Below, piece by piece: positions 1 through 9,671 of a stretch of DNA of 64,000 nucleotides. The stretch lies in assembly GCF_000429065.1 (NCBI RefSeq), contig NZ_AUBD01000008.1, forward strand, positions 1-64,000, written 5' to 3'. How positions within the stretch are numbered: position 1 is the stretch's first letter; each line of letters starts with the position of its first letter. A model generated the notes under the pieces. The model saw only the letters and a program-made list of their open reading frames with translations. It had not been told where the DNA came from and made no database searches. This DNA comes from Silanimonas lenta DSM 16282. GTDB lineage: Bacteria > Pseudomonadota > Gammaproteobacteria > Xanthomonadales > Xanthomonadaceae. Position numbers and translations under genes: made by a program.

Positions 1-228
1 GATCTCGAGGTCGCGCTCGGCCAGCAGCTTCTTGAGGCGGGCGTTTTCCTGCTGCAGGGTGCGCAGCTGCTTCACATCCGCCGCCTCCAGTTGCCCGTAG
101 CGCTTCCGCCACAGGTACAGGGTCTGCTCGCTGACGCCGTGCTTCCTGGCCACTTCCGCCACGGGGGATCGGTCGGCCTCCCGCAGGATCTTGACCATCT
201 GCTCTTCGGTGAATCGGGACTTACGCAT
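1..228 (-). CDS. IS3-family transposase OrfA, partial
   Basis: The first 76 codons of an OrfA-type transposase are present, starting at ATG 228 and running off the window without a stop. The protein opens MRKSRFTEEQMVKILREA and carries the typical helix-turn-helix with the sequence VARKHGVSEQTLYLWRKRYG near residues 27-46. A leucine-zipper-like stretch follows (LRTLQQENARLKKLLAERDLE), as expected for the region that mediates OrfA multimerisation and precedes the programmed frameshift into orfB in this family. OrfA binds the IS ends and, fused by frameshift to OrfB, forms the active DDE transposase. Activity cannot be judged because orfB lies outside the window. Confidence 0.9.
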   Translation of the reverse strand, partial: MRKSRFTEEQMVKILREADRSPVAEVARKHGVSEQTLYLWRKRYGQLEAADVKQLRTLQQENARLKKLLAERDLEI

Positions 229-297
229 GGGCTCCTCGTCTTCGTCGGGAGCCATCCTCTCAACTTTCAACTGGACCGAAAATCGCCAGGCAGGTCA
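1..297 (-). mobile_element. IS3-family insertion sequence, left (orfA) end only
   Basis: The terminal stretch, read on the minus strand from 297, begins TGACCTGCC, which fits the ends of IS3-family elements, and an orfA reading frame starts about 70 bp inside it. The element continues beyond the left edge of the window, so orfB, the other terminus and the target-site duplication cannot be seen. Its boundary lies exactly where homology to JetB resumes at 298, so the insertion (or a rearrangement through the IS) broke that gene. The IS is transcribed away from the jet genes. Confidence 0.85.
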
Positions 298-702
298 GTG
301 GCACGCCGGCCGCTGTCTTACTCGGTGAGCCTGATGCTGGCCTTGCTGCGCAAGCGCCTGGCCGAGTTCGATGCGGGTGGCGGTGACACGCGCCTGGTGC
401 TCGCGCGCGAGGACATCGCCGAGATGATGCGGGTGTTCCTGCCCGAGGGCCCCAACGAGGCCCGGCTGATGGACCAGGTGGACGCGACGATCACCAAAGT
501 GGTGGATCTGGGCTTCCTGCGCCGGCTCAAGCCCGCGGCAGGCAGCGCGCAAGACCCGGGCCGCTATGAAGTGCGGCGCATTCTCAAGGCTTTTGTGGAT
601 GCGCAGTGGCTGGCCGACTTCGATGCGCGGCTGGAGGTTTACCGCACGGCGCTGTCGGGCGGCGCGGGTCTTGGTGCCCGTCAGGAGAAGGCCGATGCTT
701 GA
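298..702 (+). pseudogene. jetB: JetB (DUF4194, Wadjet KITE-like subunit), 5' part removed at the IS junction
   Basis: About 134 codons of the C-terminal part of a Wadjet JetB protein follow the IS end directly, beginning VARRPLSYSVSLMLALLRK and including FLPEGPNEARLMDQVD and YEVRRILKAFVDAQWL, all typical of DUF4194. JetB proteins are normally around 200 residues or more, so the first third or more is missing here. In the known complex JetB is the MukE/KITE-like subunit that bridges the kleisin JetA and the JetC heads. The frame stays open to TGA 700-702 and overlaps the jetC start by 8 nt. A shortened protein could start at GTG 298 or ATG 334, but would lack the N-terminal domain. The missing part may lie on the far side of the IS. 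Confidence 0.88.
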
Positions 703-3700
703 GGCACCGACGCTCGGGCTGGACTTCGTCGCCGACGACAGCCGGGTGGGCTTTCGGCTCGACCGGCTGGAGGTGCTCAACTGGGGCACCTTCGACCAGC
801 GCGTCTGGCGGCTGGCGCTGGCCGGACGCAATGGCCTGCTGACCGGCGACATTGGCTCGGGCAAGTCTACGCTGGTGGATGCCATCACCACCCTGCTCGT
901 GCCAGCACATCGCGTGGCCTACAACAAGGCCGCCGGGGCGGATGCGCGCGAGCGCTCCTTGCGCTCTTACGTGCTCGGCCACTACAAGAGCGAGCGCAAC
1001 GAGGTGACCGGCACGGCCAAGCCTGTGGCGCTGCGCGATGCGTCGAGCTACTCGGTCATCCTCGGCGTCTTCCGCAATGAGGGCTACGATCAGGCCGTGA
1101 CGCTGGCCCAGGTGTTCTGGCTGAAGGACCCGCAGGGCCAGCCGGCGCGCCTGTTCGTGACCGCCGAGCGGGCGCTGGCCATCGCCGAGGACTTCAGCGG
1201 CTTCGGCAGCGACATCGGCGCCCTGCGCAAGAAGCTGCGCGGCGCCGGCTGCGAGCTGTTCGACAGCTTCCCGCCCTATGGCGCCTGGTTCCGCCGACGC
1301 TTCGGCATCGAGCATGAACAGGCCCTTGAACTGTTCCACCAGACCGTCTCGATGAAGTCGGTGGGCAATCTCACCGACTTCGTGCGCAGCCACATGCTGG
1401 AGCCCTTCGACTCGGGGCAACGCATCGAGGCGCTGATCCGCCATTTCGACGATCTGGACCGGGCGCATCAGGCGGTGCTCAAAGCCAAGCGGCAGGTGGA
1501 GATGCTCACGCCCTTGATCGAGGATGGCCATCGTCATCAGTCGCTGGCCGCCGAGATTCAGGGCTTGCGGGAGGCGCGCGATCAGCTGCGACCGTATTTC
1601 GCCAAGCTCAAGGGCGAGCTGCTGGACCGCCGCCTTGACCTGCTGGCGCAGGATGCAACCAGGCTGGATGCGCAGATCGAGCGTCTCGACGCACAGCGCG
1701 AAGCCGAGCGCATCGAGGTCGGCCGTCTGGAACGCGCCCTGCGCGACAACGGCGGCGATCGCCTGGAGGAACTGGCAGCAGAGATTCGCCGTCTTGAGCA
1801 GGACAAGACGCAACGCAAGCAACGCGCCGACCGCTATCGCGACTTGCTGACGCGCATCGACGAGACGGCGCCGGGGGATGAAGCCGGCTTCCTCGCTCAA
1901 CAGCAAAGCATTGCCCAGCGTGCCGAAGACTTGCGCGAGCGCATCGCCGACTTGGACAACCGCGAGCGCGAGGAGGACTTCGCGTTTCGCAAGGGCCGCG
2001 AAGAGCACGCGGCCTTGTCCGACGAGATCGACAGTCTCCAGCGTCGCAAGAGCAACATCGACGCCGCCCAAGCTCGCATTCGCGAGGCGTTGTGCGCGGC
2101 GTTGGGCATCGGCGAGGACGAGCTGCCTTTCGCGGGCGAACTTATCCAGGTGCGTGACGACCAGCGCGATTGGGAAGGCGCCGCCGAGCGGCTGCTGCGC
2201 GGCTTTGGTCTTGCTCTGCTGGTGCCGGACGCGCACTACCAGGCCGTGGCGGACTGGGTGGACCGCCAACATCTCGGCGCCCGACTGGTGTACTTCCATG
2301 TACGGCAAAGGAAGGGGGCGCAAGGCGGGATGCTGCATCCGCAGTCGCTGGTGAGAAAGCTCCAAATCAAGCCGGACTCGCCGCTCTACGAGTGGCTGGA
2401 GCAGGAACTCAAAAACCGCTTTGACTTCGCCTGCTGCGACACCGGCGAGCAGTTCCGCCGCGAGGGCCGCGCCATCACGCGCGCAGGGCAAATCAAGGAC
2501 CCGAGCGGTCGCCACGAGAAGGACGACCGCAGCCGGATCGACGACCGCAGCCGCTACGTGCTCGGCTGGAGCAACGCCGACAAGCTGCGGGCCTTGCGTG
2601 ACCAGCGGGAGCGTCTGGAGGCAAGGCTCGCCACACTTGGGCAGCGCCTGGGCGAGATCCAGCAAGCGCGCAACGAGCTGCGGGGGCGGCTGGAGGCACT
2701 GAGCAAGCTGGAAGAGTTCACGCGCTTTGCCGAAATAGACTGGATGAGCCCGGCGCGCCAGATCGCGCTGCTCGCCGAGGAGCGCGTGCGGCTTGAAGCC
2801 GCATCCAACACGCTGCAAGAGCTGGGGCACCAGCTCAAAGCGGCGCAAGGCCGGCTCGCGGAAACGGAACGCAAGCGCGACGAGGCCCGAGACAAACGCG
2901 CTGAGGTCGCAACCAAGCATGCGACGGCGCAGGAACTGCGGAATCAGACGGTCCACATTTGGAACGACTCGCCGCTGACGGAGGAGCAGATCGAGCACCT
3001 GGATGGATATCGTTCGAAGGCGCTGGGCGAGCATCAGCTGTCGGTGGAGTCCTGCGACAACCGCGAACAGGAGGTGCGCAAGTGGCTGCAGGATCGCATC
3101 GACGCGGAGGACAAGCGCCTGGCCCGTCTGACCGAGCGCATCGTCAATGCCATGCGCGGCTTCAAGGAGGCGTTCAAGGCGGAGACCGTCGAGATGGACG
3201 TAAGCCTGGCGGCGCTGCCGGAGTACGAGCGGATGCTCACCGGCTTGAAGAACGACGACCTGCCGCGCTTCGAGGCGCGCTTCAAGGAGCTGCTTAACGT
3301 CAACACGATCAACGAGATCGCCAACTTCAACGCCCAGCTCGCCCGCGAGCGCGAGACGATCAAGGAGCGCGTCGATTTCATCAACCAGTCGCTCCAAACC
3401 ATCGACTACAACCCCGGCCGGTACATCAAGCTGGTGGCGCTGCCCAGCCCGGATGCGGAGATCCGCGACTTCCAGCAGGACTTGCGCGCGTGCACCGAGG
3501 GCGCGATGACGGGCTCGGCCGACGAACAGTATTCGGAAGCCAAATTCCTGCAGGTCAAGGCGATCATTGATCGCTTCCGGGGCCGTGAAGGGCTGGCGGA
3601 TGCCGACCGGCGCTGGACCGCCAAGGTCACCGACGTGCGCAACTGGTTTTTGTTCTCGGCCAGCGAGCGCTGGCGCGCTGATGGTGCCGAGCATGAGCAC

Positions 3701-4108
3701 TACTCGGACTCAGGAGGCAAGTCGGGCGGCCAGAAGGAGAAGCTGGCCTACACCGTGCTGGCCGCGAGCCTGGCCTACCAGTTCGGGCTGGAGTGGGGCG
3801 CGGTGCGCTCGCGCTCCTTCCGCTTCGTCGTCATTGACGAAGCTTTCGGGCGCGGCTCGGACGAGTCGGCGCAGTACGGGCTGCGCCTGTTTCAGCAGCT
3901 CAACCTGCAGCTGTTGATCGTCACGCCGCTGCAGAAGATCCACATCATCGAGCCCTTCGTGGCCAGCGTGGGTTTCGTGCACAACGAGGGCGGGCGCGAC
4001 TCGCGGCTGCGCTGCCTGTCGATCGAGGAGTACCGGGCGCAGAAAGCGGCAGATACCGTGGACGGGATGGCCGAATCCCAAGCCGCCGGAGACGGCGCGG
4101 CGCTATGA
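695..4108 (+). CDS. jetC: JetC, SMC/MukB-like ATPase of a type I Wadjet system
   Basis: This 1137-residue protein has the architecture of an SMC ATPase. A Walker A motif GDIGSGKS lies at residues 51-58. A long coiled-coil-rich middle follows, full of Arg/Glu/Leu heptads and interrupted near the centre by a globular, hinge-like segment. At the C-terminus is an ABC signature SGGKSGGQKEKL from residue 1006, then Walker B VVIDEAF with D1048-E1049. In Wadjet, JetC dimers with JetA and JetB extrude DNA loops to sense small circular DNA. ATG 695 is chosen because an AGGAGAAGG ribosome site sits just upstream and the protein start MLEAPTLGLDF matches the family; longer in-frame versions run through jetB. 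No frameshift is seen, so the gene outlived the damage to jetB. Confidence 0.93.
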   Translation: MLEAPTLGLDFVADDSRVGFRLDRLEVLNWGTFDQRVWRLALAGRNGLLTGDIGSGKSTLVDAITTLLVPAHRVAYNKAAGADARERSLRSYVLGHYKSERNEVTGTAKPVALRDASSYSVILGVFRNEGYDQAVTLAQVFWLKDPQGQPARLFVTAERALAIAEDFSGFGSDIGALRKKLRGAGCELFDSFPPYGAWFRRRFGIEHEQALELFHQTVSMKSVGNLTDFVRSHMLEPFDSGQRIEALIRHFDDLDRAHQAVLKAKRQVEMLTPLIEDGHRHQSLAAEIQGLREARDQLRPYFAKLKGELLDRRLDLLAQDATRLDAQIERLDAQREAERIEVGRLERALRDNGGDRLEELAAEIRRLEQDKTQRKQRADRYRDLLTRIDETAPGDEAGFLAQQQSIAQRAEDLRERIADLDNREREEDFAFRKGREEHAALSDEIDSLQRRKSNIDAAQARIREALCAALGIGEDELPFAGELIQVRDDQRDWEGAAERLLRGFGLALLVPDAHYQAVADWVDRQHLGARLVYFHVRQRKGAQGGMLHPQSLVRKLQIKPDSPLYEWLEQELKNRFDFACCDTGEQFRREGRAITRAGQIKDPSGRHEKDDRSRIDDRSRYVLGWSNADKLRALRDQRERLEARLATLGQRLGEIQQARNELRGRLEALSKLEEFTRFAEIDWMSPARQIALLAEERVRLEAASNTLQELGHQLKAAQGRLAETERKRDEARDKRAEVATKHATAQELRNQTVHIWNDSPLTEEQIEHLDGYRSKALGEHQLSVESCDNREQEVRKWLQDRIDAEDKRLARLTERIVNAMRGFKEAFKAETVEMDVSLAALPEYERMLTGLKNDDLPRFEARFKELLNVNTINEIANFNAQLARERETIKERVDFINQSLQTIDYNPGRYIKLVALPSPDAEIRDFQQDLRACTEGAMTGSADEQYSEAKFLQVKAIIDRFRGREGLADADRRWTAKVTDVRNWFLFSASERWRADGAEHEHYSDSGGKSGGQKEKLAYTVLAASLAYQFGLEWGAVRSRSFRFVVIDEAFGRGSDESAQYGLRLFQQLNLQLLIVTPLQKIHIIEPFVASVGFVHNEGGRDSRLRCLSIEEYRAQKAADTVDGMAESQAAGDGAAL

Positions 4109-5328
4109 GCTGGACCACGCCTGCCGATCTGCGCGCCCAGGTCCAACGCTTGTGGGATCGGGGCGACTTGCTGCGCGCGGCGGTGACGGACACCGTTTTG
4201 TGGCCGCTGCGCCTGAATCTGAAAATCCCGTCGTCTGCCGACCTGTCCGACCGCTTCGAGGCCGTGCGAGAGTGGGTGTGCACCATCGCCAATACCCCTC
4301 AGGTTCGAATCGAATGGCGCGAGTGGAACCACCGCGTCCAAGGGACGCAGCGGCTTCCTGTGGCCGTCTGGCTCGACACCCTGCAGGACGCCTTGGCCTT
4401 CATCGGCAAGGCACGCCAGGCACAGCGGTTCGAGGCCGTGTGGCAGCAGACGGCCGCCACCCAGCCCGTGTTGCTGGCCTGGTTGTCTCGGCGGCCGCTG
4501 CAGGCGCTGGCCTTGGCCGACCGCTGGGAGCGTCTGCTGGCCGTCGTCGCATGGCTGCAGGCCCATCCTCGACCGGGCGTGTACCTGCGCCAGGTTGACG
4601 TGCCCGGCGTGGACAGCAAGTTCATCGAGGGCCACCGAGGCGTCTTGGCCGAGTTGCTGGACCTGGCTCTGCCACCCGAAGTCATCGAGCTTGACGCGAC
4701 CGGCGTCGCGCAGTTCGCGCGCCGATTTGGCTTCCTCGACAAGCCCGTCCGGATTCGGTTTCGTCTGCTCGACCCATCGCTGCCCAGCCTTCCGGGCTAC
4801 CTATCCTCACCGCAGAGCCTGCCCGACATCACGCTGGACGCCGCGAACTTCGCGGCGTTGACGCTACCGGCCCGGCGCGTCTTCATCACCGAGAACGAGA
4901 CCAACTTCCTCGCCTTCCCGCCAGCGGCGGACGCCATCGCCGTCTTCGGCGCGGGCTACGGTTGGGAGGCGCTGGCGCGCGCCTCGTGGCTGCATCGATG
5001 CGAGTTGCACTACTGGGGCGACATCGACACCCACGGCTTCGCCATCCTCGACCATCTGCGAGGTTACTTTCCGCACGCGGCGTCCTTCCTCATGGACCGT
5101 GAGACTCTCCTTGCCCACCGCCTGCACTGGGGCGAGGAGCCCGACCCTGCGCGCCACGACCTGGCGCGTCTCACGGCCGAGGAGACGGCGGTCTATGACG
5201 ACCTCCGATTCGATCGCCACCAGCCCCGGCTGCGTCTGGAGCAGGAGCGGGTGGGGTTTGGCTGGTTGTGCGATCGACTGGCCTGTCTCCCCTCGGGAGC
5301 CCCCGTGGCCCCGCTCCCTCGCTCGTAA
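4105..5328 (+). CDS. jetD: JetD, TOPRIM-type nuclease of the Wadjet system
   Basis: This 407-residue protein matches the DUF3322 (N-terminal) plus DUF2220 (C-terminal) layout of JetD. The TOPRIM-like acidic residues are all visible: E263 and E265 in VFITENETNF, D306 and D308 in YWGDIDTHGF, and E379/E381 in RLEQERVGF. In characterised Wadjet systems JetD is the effector that cleaves plasmid DNA after the JetABC motor has stalled on a closed circle. Its ATG overlaps the jetC stop by 4 nt (ATGA), so the two are probably translationally coupled. The sequence gives no hint of decay; with JetA/JetB damaged it may nonetheless have no way of being activated. Confidence 0.93.
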   Translation: MSWTTPADLRAQVQRLWDRGDLLRAAVTDTVLWPLRLNLKIPSSADLSDRFEAVREWVCTIANTPQVRIEWREWNHRVQGTQRLPVAVWLDTLQDALAFIGKARQAQRFEAVWQQTAATQPVLLAWLSRRPLQALALADRWERLLAVVAWLQAHPRPGVYLRQVDVPGVDSKFIEGHRGVLAELLDLALPPEVIELDATGVAQFARRFGFLDKPVRIRFRLLDPSLPSLPGYLSSPQSLPDITLDAANFAALTLPARRVFITENETNFLAFPPAADAIAVFGAGYGWEALARASWLHRCELHYWGDIDTHGFAILDHLRGYFPHAASFLMDRETLLAHRLHWGEEPDPARHDLARLTAEETAVYDDLRFDRHQPRLRLEQERVGFGWLCDRLACLPSGAPVAPLPRS

Positions 5329-5377
5329 GCTCGGGAGCCGCTTTTCCGCTGGCTAAACTACCCGCCACCAATCACCA

Positions 5378-5405
5378 GGGCCCGGAAAGTCTCCGGGCCC
5401 TTTTT
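5378..5405 (+). terminator. Rho-independent terminator of the jet operon
   Basis: A perfect 9-bp stem (GGGCCCGGA paired with TCCGGGCCC, loop AAGTC) is followed by five T residues and then CTT. It lies 50 nt after the jetD stop and in the right direction to end jetBCD transcription. Confidence 0.9.
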
Positions 5406-5483
5406 CTTGCCTGAAATCCCCACACCACGCGGGGCTCCGGCGACCCGCCCTGCGGGTGGCCAGCTGCCGAACCGCCCGAAATC

Positions 5484-5639
5484 GGACGGCCTGAATGGCT
5501 GGATCACCCGCTGAAGGGGGATTGGGCCGACCACCGCGAATGTCATATCGGCGGCGATTTCCTGCTCATTTACCGCCTGGATGGCAACACCATCATCTTC
5601 GTGCGGACGGGCACGCACTCTGAATTGTTCGAGGAGTGA
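5484..5639 (+). pseudogene. YafQ/RelE-family toxin remnant (C-terminal half)
   Basis: The frame ending at TGA 5637 reads LDHPLKGDWADHRECHIGG, then FLLIYRLDGNTIIFVRTGTH and SELFEE. This is the conserved C-terminal half of YafQ-type mRNA interferases, including the catalytic-region residues HIGGDFLLIY and the final TGTHSELF. Family members are about 90 residues; only about 50 are recognisable. The DNA upstream in this frame is proline/alanine-rich and unrelated, and no start, ribosome site or antitoxin gene is present. It is therefore a fragment, consistent with this segment being decaying mobile DNA. Confidence 0.8.
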
Positions 5640-5821
5640 GATGTGGCACGGGCGATCGAGGGCTCGTGACCCGGTCAGGCATCGAACCGCGCCACCACCT
5701 CCCGCTGCGCCACCCAGTCGGTCGGCAGCGGGTTGCGCTGGAACCACGGCAGGCTCATGCAGCGCGGCTGCTTGCCCGCCTGAAACCGCCCTGCCCCGCT
5801 ATACTTTGCTGGCTCTTGCTC
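5640..5821. other. Intergenic stretch between toxin remnant and glycine riboswitch
   Basis: No convincing gene was found. A 27-codon minus-strand frame (5758-5675, starting MSLPWFQRN) exists, but without a ribosome site or recognisable family. The 3' part holds the -10 hexamer described separately. This stretch is probably the junction between the accessory segment and the core genome. Confidence 0.5.
5800..5805 (+). promoter_or_regulatory. Putative -10 element for the riboswitch-gcvP transcript
   Basis: TATACT lies about 20 nt before the first aptamer. No good -35 hexamer is spaced 16-18 nt upstream. The 10-mer TATACTTTGC recurs upstream of the SCO gene at 47381. Confidence 0.45.
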
Positions 5822-6012
5822 GCGGCGGGAGAAGCGGTGGCGGCGGGTCCGGCCCGACGCCAGTGCTGCCGAAGGCGCAACGCCCGTAATCGCTCAGGCC
5901 CCTGTACCGTCGCGCGCGAGCAACTCTGGAGAGACCGGTTCGATCCGGCGCCGAAGGTGCACGCGAAGCGCTCCACCGGCTTCGCAAACTCTCAGGCAGA
6001 AGGACAGAGGGG
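5822..6012 (+). ncRNA. Tandem glycine riboswitch
   Basis: Two glycine aptamers stand in series. The first (about 5825-5912) has GCGGGAGA, then GCCGAAGGCGCAACGCCC, then CGCTCAGGC followed by CCTGTACCG. The second (about 5924-6010) has CTCTGGAGAGACC, then GCGCCGAAGGTGCACGC, then AAACTCTCAGGCAGAAGG and ACAGAGG. A short linker of about 12-15 nt separates them, as usual for this class. It lies about 280 nt upstream of gcvP. In this family glycine binding normally turns on glycine-cleavage genes, so it likely raises gcvP expression when glycine is abundant. The expression platform is not obvious because the downstream leader contains several competing hairpins. Confidence 0.93.
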
Positions 6013-6156
6013 CGAGCAGGGAATTCGAGTGGCGTAGCCATGAGCCTGCGAGCGCCCAGCGTGATGCAGCACGCTGGGCCGGAACGAGCAGGGAATTCGA
6101 GTGGCGTAGCCACGAGCCTGCGAGCGCCCGGCGTGATGCAGCACGCTGGGCCGGAA
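6013..6156 (+). repeat. Two tandem 72-bp repeats with internal hairpins
   Basis: Two nearly identical 72-bp units (6013-6084 and 6085-6156) begin CGAGCAGGGAATTCGAGTGG and end GCTGGGCCGGAA. They differ at only two positions that I could see. Each contains an inverted repeat; in unit 1 it is CCCAGCGTG, loop ATGCAG, CACGCTGGG (6055-6078). Unit 2 carries a G:T pair in the same stem. The repeats sit between the riboswitch and gcvP and encode nothing recognisable. They look like a dispersed intergenic repeat family or a local duplication within the leader. Confidence 0.93.
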
Positions 6157-6166
6157 CGGGCGGGGT

Positions 6167-6253
6167 CCCGCTGTGCGAGCAGCGGGCCCCGCGAGCCCCG
6201 CCGCGCCGGCCGGCGCGGCGGTCCGAAGCCATCTGCGCCCTCCCGCGGGAGGG
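6167..6253 (+). promoter_or_regulatory. GC-palindrome cluster in the gcvP leader
   Basis: Three strong inverted repeats follow the 72-bp units. CCCGCTG pairs with CAGCGGG (6167-6173 and 6180-6186). A perfect 24-bp palindrome is centred at 6209/6210 (6198-6221). A perfect 16-bp palindrome CCCTCCCGCGGGAGGG lies at 6238-6253. None has a T-run, so they are not typical terminators. They could be part of the riboswitch expression platform or affect RNA stability; that is inference. Confidence 0.6.
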
Positions 6254-6293
6254 TCGCGGAAAGACCCACCGCCCTCACCTCCAGACACCCGCC

Positions 6294-9212
<2,919 letters not shown>

Positions 9213-9228
9213 AAGCCCCCGCCCGCTG

Positions 9229-9252
9229 CCCGCCCGGCACCGGCCGGGCGGG
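9229..9252 (+). terminator. GC-rich stem-loop after gcvP (possible terminator)
   Basis: A perfect 9-bp inverted repeat CCCGCCCGG/CCGGGCGGG with loop CACCGG lies 17 nt after the gcvP stop. There is no T-run, so it may be a 3'-end stabiliser rather than a terminator. Confidence 0.4.
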
Positions 9253-9330
9253 CGCGGAAGCGTGCGCCATTCACCGTTTCCGAACGCCCCCGGGGCGTAG
9301 GCTGGTGCCGTTCCCTGCGGGAGTCCGGCC

Positions 9331-9648
9331 ATGGCCATCAACGGTCTTTCCTCCACCATTCCCCAGTCCGGCATCGCCGTGGCCCTGCAGCGCCTCGACG
9401 CTGCCGCCAGCAATACCGCGAACCGCCAGACCGAAGGCTTCCAGCGCCTGCGGGTGGAGCAGTCCGAGGCCCTGGGGGGCGGGGTGCAGGCCCGTACCGT
9501 GCGCAGTTCCGAGGCCAATGACAGCCTCGGCGCCGCGGTGCGCGATGCCCTGGACGCCCGCGCCGCCGCCCGCGAGGTAGAGGCCAATGCCGCGGTGTTC
9601 CGTGCCCGCGAGGATGCCCTGGGCAGCCTGTTCGACGCGCGCGCCTGA
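9331..9648 (+). CDS. Small flagellar basal-body-rod-like protein
   Basis: This 105-residue protein opens MAINGLSSTIPQSGIAVALQ followed by RLDAAASNTANRQTEGFQR. That is the N-terminal signature of flagellar rod/hook proteins (FlgB, FlgC, FlgF, FlgG: a short amphipathic helix, then SN-ANxxTxGF). The rest is Ala/Arg/Glu-rich helix with no hook domain. Known rod proteins are longer and sit in flagellar operons; this gene stands alone between gcvP and a sensor kinase. A GGAG ribosome site precedes the ATG. Export and a structural role are possible but unproven. It could be a degenerate or specialised rod-domain protein. Confidence 0.65.
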   Translation: MAINGLSSTIPQSGIAVALQRLDAAASNTANRQTEGFQRLRVEQSEALGGGVQARTVRSSEANDSLGAAVRDALDARAAAREVEANAAVFRAREDALGSLFDARA

Positions 9649-9671
9649 ATCGTCCCCCGGCGTTCGGCTTC

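Noticed and set aside
91-297. Plus-strand extension of the jetB frame through the IS
   Set aside because: These codons are the reverse strand of the IS orfA region, not JetB sequence; JetB homology begins only after 297.
584-3700. 1038-codon open frame on the minus strand opposite jetC
   Set aside because: It is antisense to an intact JetC with clear motifs, its product is low-complexity and matches no family; long open antisense frames are common in GC-rich DNA.
5675-5758. 27-codon minus-strand frame starting MSLPWFQRN
   Set aside because: No ribosome site, no family and too short; it might be the end of a lost gene, but nothing supports this.
5924-5950. GGTTCGATCC resembling a tRNA T-loop
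   Set aside because: It lies within the second glycine aptamer, and no acceptor, D or anticodon stems can be drawn around it.
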